A stretch of DNA of 64,000 nucleotides from an uncultured Lachnospiraceae bacterium. Lineage in GTDB: Bacteria > Bacillota > Clostridia > Lachnospirales > Lachnospiraceae. The stretch spans positions 242,847 through 306,846 of the forward strand of contig CAKRSV010000004.1 in the NCBI GenBank assembly GCA_934401915.1. Reading direction: 5' to 3'. The notes under the pieces were generated by a model. It ran no database searches and had not been told where the DNA came from. It saw only the letters and a list, made by a program, of their open reading frames with translations. Both the position numbers and the translations under genes were made by a program. Shown here piece by piece: positions 18,189 through 27,617 of this stretch. Every line of letters begins with the position of its first letter. Within the stretch, counting starts at the first letter, position 1.

Positions 18189-18220
18189 CGCAAAGAGCGT
18201 GCGCGGAAATGGGGATTTAT

Positions 18221-19018
18221 ATGAGGATTTATGAAATTCTGGATTCGGAAAATAAGATATCGATCGGGATTCTTCAATACTATGAAAAGGAGCGCAGTTA
18301 CGTTATTGAATTGCAGGACTATTTGGATGAATGGAGCGCACCACTTTTGTTTACAAGCTATGTGAAGAAAAAAATATTTACAATCCCAAGGGATATCAGT
18401 TTTTTGTGGGTTAAAGAACGGGTCATTCCCAGTGGAAGACAAAATATTGCATCCATTCTCAATACACATAAGCTGAAAGAGTATAATGAAATGGAAATGC
18501 TTGCAATAGCAAACGGAAGATGTTCGCAGGACAGCCTGTATATTAGGAAAATCACAAAACTGCCAGAATATGTTGAAAAAAGGAAACAGAAGAACCTTGT
18601 AGATTGTGTAATAGGTGAAAACAGTATGGTTCTGTGTTTTTTTGAAGATGAAACCGTAAAGAAGATTTCGCTTGAGCATATGGTTCACATAGAGGGAATC
18701 GATAAGGTGTTAAGAAACAAAGCGCTTTTTGAATCCGGAAAGGTAGGTACCGGAGGATATAGCCTCACTTTTAATGATTCCATTGACATTCCGTCGTATG
18801 TTTTATATGAAGCGAAGGAGAATCTTCCGATCAGAAAAAGCGATTTTGACCTTTTCGTTCAGAAAAATGTTTTCGATACCACCGATATATGTGACATTCT
18901 TGAATGTACACGGCAAAATGTGGCGTATATGATCAAGCGGCAGATGATCCTTCCGATAAAAGAAGAAGTAAAAGGGAATCTGTATCTGAAAGGCGATGTG
19001 CTACGGAATAGATGGTAA
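18221..19018 (+). CDS. HipA N-subdomain-like / DUF2442-like / HTH protein (antitoxin candidate)
   Basis: A 265-aa soluble protein with three visible parts. Residues 1-110 recall the first subdomain of HipA: SIGILQY, then WVKERVIPSGRQNIASIL and EMLAIANGRCSQDSLYI, which parallels the LLPE-R-...-LL--G-DC pattern. Residues 125-198 look like DUF2442 (VLCFFEDETVKKISLEH, then GYSLTFNDSIDIPSYVLYE). Residues 208-262 look like a winged or MerR-like HTH (TTDICDILECTRQNVAYMIKR). ATG 18221 is preferred over 18209 because GGGGA (18211-18215) is well spaced for it. It follows the kinase gene by 32 nt and shares its AT-rich base use. I infer it binds the kinase and the upstream repeats. Confidence 0.65.
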   Translation: MRIYEILDSENKISIGILQYYEKERSYVIELQDYLDEWSAPLLFTSYVKKKIFTIPRDISFLWVKERVIPSGRQNIASILNTHKLKEYNEMEMLAIANGRCSQDSLYIRKITKLPEYVEKRKQKNLVDCVIGENSMVLCFFEDETVKKISLEHMVHIEGIDKVLRNKALFESGKVGTGGYSLTFNDSIDIPSYVLYEAKENLPIRKSDFDLFVQKNVFDTTDICDILECTRQNVAYMIKRQMILPIKEEVKGNLYLKGDVLRNRW

Positions 19019-19061
19019 GCCGCTGATAAAGCAGAAAGGTGTGGAAAAGGGATATAATATG

Positions 19062-19101
19062 GGGCATCAGTCATAAAACTGGCTGATGCCCTGAATTTTA
19101 T
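19062..19101 (+). terminator. terminator after the HipA-like module
   Basis: GGGCATCAG (19062-19070) pairs with CTGATGCCC (19083-19091), followed by the T-rich TGAATTTTATTG. Confidence 0.75.
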
Positions 19102-19252
19102 TGCTTTATTTTGCTTATATATTACCACAAAAACGTTAAAAAGTCAAGTCTTTTACTTCTTTTTGTGCAGCGTTATAATCACCAGACAGTCAGCCAGAGG
19201 AAGAGCAGGATGAGCAATTCCAAATGGAACAGAGAGAATGGGGGGAGTGACA

Positions 19253-19720
19253 ATGGGAATGGATGAAATACTGCTAAAGATGAGTGAACAGAACCAGATT
19301 GCGCAGGTAATGAAGGAAAATGAATATACCAGACGGTTTGGTCTGACACTCTCACAGGAGGAGGCTGCGGAGCTTGTCAGCCGAAGGAGAGAAGACCTGC
19401 GCGAACAGCAGCGGATAGAGTTCGGGGAAGGGATTCTGACGAAGCTGACGCGGATGTTCTGCGATTCGGCTTATATCGAGCCGGAGGACTACGCGCAGAC
19501 GCTGGGGCGGCTGCAGGAAATCTTTTATCTGTACAAGAACGAGTCGATGGACGAACTGACGGACGATGAACTGCTGGAATTTATGAGAGAGAAATTTGAC
19601 GAGGTGGAGGGATCACTGGACTATCTGGAAGACACGGTGCTGGATGAATTTGCGCGAAAGATCCGAAGAACAACGCGCAAATATATCGGAAGATACCGGG
19701 AGGATCACAGAGATGCCTAA
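19253..19720 (+). CDS. conserved hypothetical protein, DUF6323-like
   Basis: A 155-aa acidic, helical protein. I associate the pattern LTLSQEEAAELVSRRREDLREQQRIEFGEGIL, with a following FCDSAYIEPEDYAQTLGRLQEIFYLYKNE, with DUF6323 of Clostridia, which is of unknown function. The name is from memory. No signal peptide, membrane segment or catalytic motif is seen. ATG 19253 is chosen because GGGGGAG lies 6 nt upstream. An in-frame ATG at 19238 sits on top of that site. Its stop overlaps the start of the next gene by 8 nt, so the two proteins are probably made together. Confidence 0.6.
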   Translation: MGMDEILLKMSEQNQIAQVMKENEYTRRFGLTLSQEEAAELVSRRREDLREQQRIEFGEGILTKLTRMFCDSAYIEPEDYAQTLGRLQEIFYLYKNESMDELTDDELLEFMREKFDEVEGSLDYLEDTVLDEFARKIRRTTRKYIGRYREDHRDA

Positions 19721-20657
19721 AGATGAAGAAATATATGTAGAAGATAATGAGCAGACGAAACAGGACCGGAATGAAGAAATATTGCAGACAGGACTGTACG
19801 GGATGGAAGAACTTTTGCCATTGCTGGCGGCACTGACCAGAAAGTTCACTTCCGGAGAGAGCGGCTCCGTCAGCTATGAACGGGCGAGACATCTTATGGA
19901 AGGTATCTTGTACACGCTCCGGATCTATGAGAAGGAGGGCAGTCTTGTCGGTGGGAGAAAGCCGGATGCATCGGAGGCATGGAGGATCGGTCAGGAACTT
20001 CTTGCAAGAATGGTACAGGAGACGCAGGAAAAGTACCGCTTAGTGTGCGAATATTTTCAAGCCTATGGAAACCGGAATCTACAAGATACCTTCGTCATGG
20101 CTCTGCCAGGATTTTTCCGGCTTTATGACCGGAAATTCGCGCCGCAGGAGACGATTATCACTATGGATTATCCGGTGCTTTCGAAGACATCCGGAGTGAC
20201 GGGAATTCTGGCAATAGATCAGTATCTGGATGCGATTGCAGCAGAACAGAACTTTTTGCAGCGGTTTCCGGAGGAATATGTGAAAGGCATATTGATGCGT
20301 TTTCAGAAAGACTACCAGTCACAGTTTTTTAATCTGGGGCGGATTGTTCTACGGCATCTTTTGGGATGTATGCTGATCGAGAAGCGCCTTGGAGAGACAA
20401 GCGTGGAGGAAGATTATATAGCGTTACGGGAGCTGGTAGAGCAGAATACGGAGGAGGAGCTCAGGCAACAGCTTTTGTTTCTGATCAGGAGTCTTGACAG
20501 GAAATCTGAAAAGGCAGAAGAGAGACTGGAAGAGAAAGCGGAGCCGGATACGTGGAAACATACCTGGACATATCTTTCCTGTGACGTGGGGGATTTTGTG
20601 ACAGAACTGAAAATGGGTGCGGCGAACGGATGCCTGGAGCGGATCGTGGTGCTGTAG
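19713..20657 (+). CDS. conserved hypothetical protein, DUF6179-like
   Basis: A 314-aa helical protein of unknown function that I associate from memory with DUF6179, a usual partner of DUF6323. Characteristic segments are KFTSGESGSVSYERARHLMEGILYTL near residues 37-62 and a central MALPGFFRLYDRKFAPQETIITMDYPVL. Another is the late GRIVLRHLLGCMLIEKRL. The frame is open upstream, but ATG 19713 follows the site GGGAGG (19698-19703) and overlaps the previous stop (ATGCCTAA), which indicates translational coupling. There is no membrane segment. The function of the pair is not known to me. Confidence 0.6.
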   Translation: MPKDEEIYVEDNEQTKQDRNEEILQTGLYGMEELLPLLAALTRKFTSGESGSVSYERARHLMEGILYTLRIYEKEGSLVGGRKPDASEAWRIGQELLARMVQETQEKYRLVCEYFQAYGNRNLQDTFVMALPGFFRLYDRKFAPQETIITMDYPVLSKTSGVTGILAIDQYLDAIAAEQNFLQRFPEEYVKGILMRFQKDYQSQFFNLGRIVLRHLLGCMLIEKRLGETSVEEDYIALRELVEQNTEEELRQQLLFLIRSLDRKSEKAEERLEEKAEPDTWKHTWTYLSCDVGDFVTELKMGAANGCLERIVVL

Positions 20658-20766
20658 GCTTCCGGAATATAAAAAGGCAGATTTAAGGTTTTATGTGTGT
20701 TATGCTTGACCTGGCCCAAAGGGCCGGGCTTATTCTCCTTTTGGAAAAGAAAAGGAGGAAAGCAAT

Positions 20767-20994
20767 ATGCAGGATTTGAGTTTGATGACATGGAAGGAAG
20801 CGGCAGCGATTGACAAGGACAAAAGTATTCTCTTTGTAACGGTTGCACCGATCGAGGAGCATGGAGTGCATCTGCCGCTGGCGACAGATCTGATCGAGGC
20901 GTCCCACGCGGATCCGGAGCACCGGATCGCGGGAGAAAAAGCGGTGCGCAGCGTCAACAGAAAGTATTTCAGGAGAAAGAAGGTGTCAGAATGA
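20767..20994 (+). pseudogene. truncated creatininase-family gene remnant
   Basis: The 75-aa frame begins like creatininase/creatinine amidohydrolase family proteins. Residues 1-45 include MTWKEAAAIDKDKSILFVTVAPIEEHG-type sequence and HLPLATD, which supply the E, H and D metal ligands of the first motif. After DLIEASHADPE the similarity stops and an unrelated basic tail follows (RKYFRRKKVSE). A working enzyme has about 240-260 residues, so most of the gene is missing. AGGAGG precedes the ATG. It overlaps the start of the MerR gene (ATGATG), so a deletion may have joined the creatininase start to this regulator. Confidence 0.7.
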
Positions 20995-21743
20995 TGTATA
21001 CGAGAGGACAGTTTGCAGTGATCGGAAATGTGGGGCGTAAGGCGCTCAGACTCTACGAGGAAGCCGGGATCCTGATTCCGGCGTGTGTGAACGAGGAGAA
21101 TGGATATCATTATTATGAACCGCAACAGCTTGCCGATCTGGAGAAGATCAAGGCGTACCGGAAAATCGGTCTTTCCCTGATCGAGATAAGACAGGTGCTG
21201 GAGGGAAAGCTGGACGAGGAGGAGGTCATAAACAGCAGGCTGCGGGAACTGGATAACCAGACACGGTCTATTCTGGAGACGGTGCAGGCAATAGCGCAGG
21301 GCAGGAAAGCAGAGGATACGGAGAACGCAAGGATCGACATCGTTCCTTTTCAGCGGGGAGAGTGCATTTCCATACAGGAGAATGTAGAGAGAGAAAATCT
21401 TGGAATGTCGGCAGGAAAGCTCTATGAGAGAGCAGCGCAGGAAAAGCTGGTTCCGAATGGGGCGCATTTTGTGAAGTATACCGGCTTGATGGATGGGGAA
21501 GGAAGCTTTACGATGACAACGTATCTGCCGGTGAGCGGTGTTGATGGAGCGCTGGCTGGCGAAGGAGCGCAGGAGTATGAACGGTGTCTGCACCTTCCTT
21601 TTGACAAGGGATTTTCCAGAGTAAAAGAGGCGCATATTGAACTTCAGAAGTATGCAGAGGAGCACGGGATCCGATGCACCGGAACGGTTCTGGAGGTATA
21701 TAACAAGGACTTTACAGTAGATGTTTATATGGTGACAGAATAG
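20991..21743 (+). CDS. MerR family transcriptional regulator with effector domain
   Basis: The 250-aa protein has an N-terminal MerR winged HTH (FAVIGNVGRKALRLYEEAGILIPACVNEENGYHYYEPQQLADLEKI), a dimerising helix (about 75-105) and a C-terminal region of about 140 residues like the GyrI/BmrR effector-binding fold. The tail CTGTVLEVYNKDFTVDVYMVTE is typical of that fold. BmrR-type proteins bind lipophilic drugs and activate efflux genes by untwisting promoters with long spacers. No transporter is adjacent, so the target is unknown. Start 20991 or 20994 (ATGATG), overlapping the creatininase remnant. Confidence 0.85.
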   Translation: MMYTRGQFAVIGNVGRKALRLYEEAGILIPACVNEENGYHYYEPQQLADLEKIKAYRKIGLSLIEIRQVLEGKLDEEEVINSRLRELDNQTRSILETVQAIAQGRKAEDTENARIDIVPFQRGECISIQENVERENLGMSAGKLYERAAQEKLVPNGAHFVKYTGLMDGEGSFTMTTYLPVSGVDGALAGEGAQEYERCLHLPFDKGFSRVKEAHIELQKYAEEHGIRCTGTVLEVYNKDFTVDVYMVTE

Positions 21744-21774
21744 AAAAACTGTCCCACAAAACCGCACGCTTATA

Positions 21775-21803
21775 TAGACAAAATGCCGCAAAAAAGTTAT
21801 ACT
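21775..21803 (+). promoter_or_regulatory. promoter of the GGDEF-like gene
   Basis: TAGACA (21775-21780) and TATACT (21798-21803) are 17 nt apart, about 50 nt before the chosen start. Confidence 0.65.
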
Positions 21804-21852
21804 AAATCTATGTTCATTGGTTACACAAATGGGAATAGGGAAGGTACAGAAT

Positions 21853-22785
21853 ATGGATTATAAGGCAATTCCTTTTGAGAAGAGAATCAAAGAAAACATA
21901 AGAAATTATGGAATGGAAAACCTGTATTCGCTGGAAACCCTGCAGGAGCTTTGCAAGGCGGTTGCGGAGCTTGCGCAGGTGGAGATGCTTCTTACGGAGC
22001 GTCATGGAGAGAAAGTGATCTCTGTGGGCAGCTTCGCCGGATTTATCCCGGACGTCGTAGGGGAGCCTGGCCGCAAGATCCGGGTGTACGGACGGACGAT
22101 TGCCCATCTTTATGTAAAAGAGGATGCGGTTCCTGAGGAAAAAAAGGCGGTTGTAGACCGGCTGATGGACGGACTGGCAGACACGCTCTCACATTGGGGA
22201 GAGGAGGCTTATCTGCACACCGAGACATCTATCTATATGGATGAACTGGAAGAGAAGGTTGGCGTACAGCGCGCACAGGCAGTCAGAGGGGAAAAAGAGG
22301 ACGTTCTGACCGGCGTATATCACAAGCTGTATTTTGAAGGCCGGATGAAGGTCTTAGACCGTGCGGAGATCGTGCCGGTGGCGGTGATCAATATCAATAT
22401 CAACGACTGGAAGTTTGTGAATGACCATTATGGGGACGAGGAGAGCGACCGGCTGATCCGGACGATCGCAGAGCTGATAAAGCGTGAGGCGAAGCCGGAT
22501 TACATTATCGGCCGTGTGGACGGAGATGTTTTTGTCGTACTGATCCCGATGGTGGAGACGGACGAGGCGGAGGACTACTGCCGGAGATTGCAGGCTGCCT
22601 GCCTTGCCTATGAGGATCCGATCCTGGCTCCGTCGGTTGCTTGTGGTATCGTCTACAAGACAAACGTGGAAGAAGGACTGACGGACAAGCTGCCGGATGC
22701 GGAGTATGAGATGTTCAACAACAAGTTTGAACTCAAAAACGCGCCGGGATACCGGGAGCGCCTGGAGCATGGGCTGAAAAAGTAG
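21853..22785 (+). CDS. degenerate GGDEF-domain protein
   Basis: A 310-aa protein. Residues 1-140 form an uncharacterised sensor-like region (AQVEMLLTERHGEKVISVGSF recalls a GAF or PocR-like fold). Residues 150-290 are a GGDEF domain: DVLTGVYHKLYFEGRM, VAVININININDWKFVND, then the signature segment. At residues 223-227 the signature reads DGDVF instead of GG(D/E)EF, so a catalytic glutamate is replaced by valine and diguanylate cyclase activity is unlikely. It may act as a c-di-GMP or GTP sensor. ATG 21853 is preferred because GGGAAGG lies 8 nt upstream. Its own promoter precedes it. Confidence 0.75.
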   Translation: MDYKAIPFEKRIKENIRNYGMENLYSLETLQELCKAVAELAQVEMLLTERHGEKVISVGSFAGFIPDVVGEPGRKIRVYGRTIAHLYVKEDAVPEEKKAVVDRLMDGLADTLSHWGEEAYLHTETSIYMDELEEKVGVQRAQAVRGEKEDVLTGVYHKLYFEGRMKVLDRAEIVPVAVINININDWKFVNDHYGDEESDRLIRTIAELIKREAKPDYIIGRVDGDVFVVLIPMVETDEAEDYCRRLQAACLAYEDPILAPSVACGIVYKTNVEEGLTDKLPDAEYEMFNNKFELKNAPGYRERLEHGLKK

Positions 22786-22838
22786 TACATAGCCGCAGAT
22801 TTAAAATGTATAACAGGGCGTATGCGCCCGGAAAAAAG

Positions 22839-22868
22839 AAGGGAACTTCACATGGAGTTCCCTTTTGT
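22839..22868 (+). terminator. terminator after the GGDEF-like gene
   Basis: AAGGGAACT (22839-22847) pairs with AGTTCCCTT (22856-22864), followed by TTGTTG. A smaller GGGCG/CGCCC hairpin lies just before it (22816-22828). Confidence 0.8.
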
Positions 22869-23022
22869 TGTGCAATAGAAAAAGCTCTTGGTTTCCCTGG
22901 TATGGATAATTATAAAAAAAGTATTAAATCCCAAGATGTGGTGTTATACAAGAAAACAAAAGAAAATAAGAGTATAATAGAGATAATGAGAGAAAATAAG
23001 AGAAATAGTTCCATAAAACAGG

Positions 23023-23051
23023 TTGCAATGAAACGCATATATAGCTAATAT
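23023..23051 (+). promoter_or_regulatory. groES promoter
   Basis: TTGCAA (23023-23028) and TAATAT (23046-23051) are 17 nt apart, placing the start site at the CIRCE element. A further TATAAT at 22973-22978 lacks a good -35. Confidence 0.65.
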
Positions 23052-23063
23052 ATGATTTAGCGG

Positions 23064-23090
23064 TTAGCACTCAACTATATCGAGTGCTAA
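23064..23090. promoter_or_regulatory. CIRCE element (HrcA operator)
   Basis: TTAGCACTC (23064-23072), 9 nt, GAGTGCTAA (23082-23090) matches the CIRCE consensus perfectly. HrcA bound here represses groESL until heat stress. hrcA itself is not in the window. Confidence 0.97.
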
Positions 23091-23136
23091 CAGATAAAAA
23101 GGATATAATGATTATTACTATAAGGAGGCAGTTATC

Positions 23137-23421
23137 ATGAAGTTGACACCACTTGGAGACAGAGTTGTATTAAAGCAGTTAGTTGCAGAAGAGACTACAA
23201 AATCCGGTATCGTTTTGCCGGGGCAGAATAAAGAGAAACCGCAGCAGGCAGAAGTTATCGCAGTTGGTCCTGGCGGCGTGATCGACGGCAAAGAAGTAAA
23301 GATGGAAGTAAAGGTTGGAGATCAGGTTATCTATTCCAAGTATTCCGGAACAGAAGTAAAGCTGGATGAGGATGAGTACATTATTGTAAAGCAGAGCGAT
23401 ATCCTTGCAGTTATCGAGTAA
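23137..23421 (+). CDS. groES: co-chaperonin GroES
   Basis: The 94-aa subunit forms the heptameric lid of the GroEL chamber. It starts MKLTPLGDRVVLKQLVAEETTKSGIVLP, contains the mobile loop (EETTKSGIVLPGQNKEKPQQA) that contacts GroEL, and ends YIIVKQSDILAVIE. AAGGAGG is upstream. It is the first gene of the heat-shock operon under CIRCE, 78 nt before groEL. Confidence 0.98.
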   Translation: MKLTPLGDRVVLKQLVAEETTKSGIVLPGQNKEKPQQAEVIAVGPGGVIDGKEVKMEVKVGDQVIYSKYSGTEVKLDEDEYIIVKQSDILAVIE

Positions 23422-23481
23422 GGTTTTCATTGCATTTTGGAAAAGAAAACAGATTCGCGGAAAATCCGCGGATGATCATAA

Positions 23482-25125
<1,644 letters not shown>

Positions 25126-25160
25126 TTCCTGCCGCAGAATAAGAGAATAGAATAAAGAGA

Positions 25161-25190
25161 GGATCCGGTACTGTGTGCCGGATCCTTTTA
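25161..25190 (+). terminator. groESL terminator
   Basis: GGATCCGG (25161-25168) pairs with CCGGATCC (25178-25185), then TTTTATT. Confidence 0.88.
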
Positions 25191-25309
25191 TTAACAAATT
25201 ATAAATTACACACAAAATTCCTCAAAAGAATGATACAATAGTAAGGAAGGCTGCGATGCGGGAAAGTGGAAGCAGATGCAGCATAACAAAGTAAAGTGAG
25301 GATTGTTGA

Positions 25310-26641
25310 ATGAAACTGGACACAAAACAGACAGTCAAGGTGGGATTTGCATTTTTGTCGATCTGCGCATTCTGGCAGATGTACAACAGCGTGATCCCGC
25401 TGATGCTGACAAACACCTTTCACCTGAATGAGAGTATTTCGGGTGTGATCATGGCGGCGGACAATGTGCTTGCCCTTTTTCTGCTGCCGCTGTTTGGCGG
25501 ACTTTCGGACAGATGCCGGCTTAAAATGGGAAAACGAAAGCCGTTTATCCTGTTTGGTACGCTTGCGGCGGTCGTATTCATGCTGCTGCTCCCTGTGATG
25601 GATAATCTTTTCTTCACCGGAAAAAGCGTGGTGACAGAGATCCTTTTTATCGTGATCCTGGGCTGCCTGCTCGTGGCGATGGGGACTTACCGGAGTCCGG
25701 CGGTTGCACTGATGCCGGACGTTACGCCCAAGCCGCTGCGGAGCAGAGGAAATGCAGTGATCAATCTGATGGGAGCGGTAGGCGGCGTGCTGGCGCTTCT
25801 GGTTGCCAGCGTCATGTATTCAACGTCCAGGACCGCCGGAAAAGAGCATGTGGATTATTTCCCGCTGTTTGCGGTGGTTGCCGGGATCATGCTGGTTTCC
25901 GTGTTTGTCGTTGTCTTTCTGGTCGATGAGGTCGGTCTGAACCATAAGATGCTTGCCTACGAGGAGGCGCATCCGGAGGATAACCTGATGGAGCAGGATG
26001 AAAAGGGCGAGGAAGTCGTGCCAAAAGAGGTAAAGAAAAGCCTGACTTTCCTGCTGGTATCGATCGCGCTGTGGTTTATGGGCTACAATGCGGTAGAAAC
26101 CTGGTTTACGACCTATGCGAACCATATGTGGAACATGAGCCTTGGAAGCGCTTCGACCTGTATGACGGTAGCGACCGGAGGAGCGATCCTGTCCTATATC
26201 CCCTCCGGCTACGTGGCAAGTAAGATCGGAAGAAGAAAGACGATCATGTCGGGCGTCCTGCTTCTTGCGTCCTGTTTCTTCGGCGCGTTTTTATATACCT
26301 GTGCCTATGACACGTTCCGTTGGCCGCTCTACATACTGTTCCTGCTTCTGGGAGTCGCGTGGGCGTTTATCAACGTAAACAGTCTGCCGATGGTGCTTGA
26401 GATGTGCAAGGGAAGCGACGTCGGCAAATTCACGGGACTGTACTATACGTTCAGCATGACGGCACAGATCGTAACGCCGATCCTGGCGGGCACGCTCCTG
26501 AACCGGGTAGGCTACAAGGTGCTGTTCCCGTACTGTGCACTTTTTGTGGCAGGGTCTTTCGTGACGATGTTCTTCGTAAAGCATGGAGATAACAAGGTGG
26601 AGGCAAAACGCGGTCTGGAAGCGTTTGATGTAGACGACTGA
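25310..26641 (+). CDS. MFS transporter (SLC45/GPH-like)
   Basis: A 443-aa membrane protein with about 12 helices. The loop 2-3 motif GGLSDRCRLKMGKRKPFILFG near residues 64-84 is like those of the SLC45 and glycoside-pentoside-hexuronide groups. The matching loop in the second half is GYVASKIGRRKTIM. Between the halves is an acidic loop (EEAHPEDNLMEQDEKGEE). Related proteins move sugars or glycosides with protons, but the substrate is not evident and no sugar-utilisation gene is adjacent. The start has the weak site GTGAGGA upstream. The gene probably stands alone. Confidence 0.82.
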   Translation: MKLDTKQTVKVGFAFLSICAFWQMYNSVIPLMLTNTFHLNESISGVIMAADNVLALFLLPLFGGLSDRCRLKMGKRKPFILFGTLAAVVFMLLLPVMDNLFFTGKSVVTEILFIVILGCLLVAMGTYRSPAVALMPDVTPKPLRSRGNAVINLMGAVGGVLALLVASVMYSTSRTAGKEHVDYFPLFAVVAGIMLVSVFVVVFLVDEVGLNHKMLAYEEAHPEDNLMEQDEKGEEVVPKEVKKSLTFLLVSIALWFMGYNAVETWFTTYANHMWNMSLGSASTCMTVATGGAILSYIPSGYVASKIGRRKTIMSGVLLLASCFFGAFLYTCAYDTFRWPLYILFLLLGVAWAFINVNSLPMVLEMCKGSDVGKFTGLYYTFSMTAQIVTPILAGTLLNRVGYKVLFPYCALFVAGSFVTMFFVKHGDNKVEAKRGLEAFDVDD

Positions 26642-26676
26642 TAAAAAAGAGAAACCACCGGACGGAGGACACCGGA

Positions 26677-27267
26677 TCAGAGATCACGGTAGTCCTCCGG
26701 CGTGAAGCGGTGATAGGTGATGTGTTCTCCTTCCTGTTTAAAGCAGTAGCGGTAGTTGTCGGAAGGGTCATCCAGAAAGTAGATCAGATAATCAAAGTCC
26801 TCGTCGGCGAGCCGGTGAACAGACGGCGTGTAGGGCGTGCTTTGAAAGATCGTCAGGACATCGTCCATGGTACAGCCGTGGCGTGAGACTGCCTCGAGCA
26901 GACGGGGAAGAAAATCGTTGTGGAGTGGAAGAAGATGTACCGCCTCGGTTCCCTGTTCAGGGACTGCAAAGCAGAAGCGCTCGTTCCGGTGGGTGATGGT
27001 GACGTTCCCAAGAAATGGACGGACGTAGTCGCAGAAGCCTTTCAGGTAGTCAATCATCTCTTCGACGGTAAGCTCCTGACCGGTATAGTGGTTGAGAGAG
27101 GAAAGGAAGTAGTAAATGCGGAGGACTTCTTTTCGGTAACCAATCTTCAACTGCTGTTCCTGGATAAATTCGATCATATATTTTTTCAGATTTTCATAAG
27201 AAGAGGCAGGTGCGGCTGAATGGTCCACCTGTTTTTCTTTTGCCTGGTCTGGCGTGATACGATCCAT
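26677..27267 (-). CDS. DUF3877 family protein
   Basis: A 196-aa soluble protein that I place in DUF3877, a Clostridia family of unknown function. The cue is the opening FIQEQQLKIGYRKEVLRIYYFLSSLNHYTG, followed by EMIDYLKGFCDYV and a C-terminal YLIYFLDDPSDNYRYCFKQEGEHITYHRF. No catalytic motif is visible. AAAGGAG precedes the ATG on the - strand and a good promoter (27330-27358) lies upstream, back to back with the metN promoter. Confidence 0.7.
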   Translation of the reverse strand: MDRITPDQAKEKQVDHSAAPASSYENLKKYMIEFIQEQQLKIGYRKEVLRIYYFLSSLNHYTGQELTVEEMIDYLKGFCDYVRPFLGNVTITHRNERFCFAVPEQGTEAVHLLPLHNDFLPRLLEAVSRHGCTMDDVLTIFQSTPYTPSVHRLADEDFDYLIYFLDDPSDNYRYCFKQEGEHITYHRFTPEDYRDL

Positions 27268-27329
27268 TATGACATTGCTCCTTTCGAAAAGCTGTAAAAT
27301 TCAGACAGAACAGATCTGCCTGTGCTTAG

Positions 27330-27358
27330 ATCATAAGAAGATCTGAGATGGATGTCAA
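27330..27358 (-). promoter_or_regulatory. promoter of the DUF3877 gene
   Basis: On the - strand TTGACA (complement of 27353-27358) and TATGAT (complement of 27330-27335) are 17 nt apart. Confidence 0.72.
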
Positions 27359-27388
27359 TGGATTTTGAAAAAAATAATACAAAACCTA

Positions 27389-27417
27389 TTGACATACTAG
27401 GAATAAGGTGATAGGAT
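27389..27417 (+). promoter_or_regulatory. metNIQ promoter
   Basis: TTGACA (27389-27394) and TAGGAT (27412-27417) are 17 nt apart. Transcription would start near 27424, about 355 nt before metN. Confidence 0.68.
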
Positions 27418-27503
27418 AGCAACAACAAGGGAGAGAAACCTTGGAACGGTTCCGAAGGAGAGAACGGATGAACCGCGAGAAGTGAGGGAAGGAGACAGAC
27501 GCA

Positions 27504-27617
27504 ATGAGAACAGCAGATTTCTGGATTGACGGATACATGTGTGGCGGACGAATGCTGAACTCTCGGGCAAATGACAGGCTCGGGCACATTCGCATATTGC
27601 GCTGTGCTCATTCATAG
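27504..27617 (+). CDS. candidate 37-aa leader peptide of metNIQ
   Basis: A short ORF (MRTADFWIDGYMCGGR, then MLNSRANDRL and a tail ending CAHS) sits in the metN leader. It has the strong site AGGGAAGGAG 9 nt before its ATG, better than that of many genes here. Codons 11-13 are Tyr-Met-Cys (Met at 27537), and another Met codon is at 27552, just upstream of an antiterminator arm (27559-27571) that lies inside the ORF. This is the arrangement expected of a leader whose translation senses methionine or cysteine supply. Expression and role are inferred. It could also be chance. Confidence 0.45.
   Translation: MRTADFWIDGYMCGGRMLNSRANDRLGHIRILRCAHS

Larger units (their letters stand above)
22786..23136. 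other. 351-bp intergenic region before groES
   Basis: The region holds a terminator (22839-22868), an AT- and purine-rich stretch, a promoter (23023-23051) and the CIRCE operator. An open frame at 22806-23048 has unnatural composition and runs through the terminator and into the promoter, so it is not called. Confidence 0.75.

Noticed and set aside
20730..21791. 353-codon open frame on the - strand across the creatininase remnant and merR
   Set aside because: The + strand has clear family motifs and overlapping starts. The - strand translation has no recognisable domain.
22806..23048. 80-codon frame before groES
   Set aside because: It covers a terminator and the groES promoter and is made of Lys/Asn-rich sequence from AT-rich DNA.
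27424..27560. SAM-I riboswitch or T-box in the metN leader
   Set aside because: GATGAACCGCG near 27468 recalls part of the T-box consensus TGGNACCGCG, but the match is poor, it is not followed by a matching terminator arm, and no specifier or SAM-I core was found. A covariance model search would decide.
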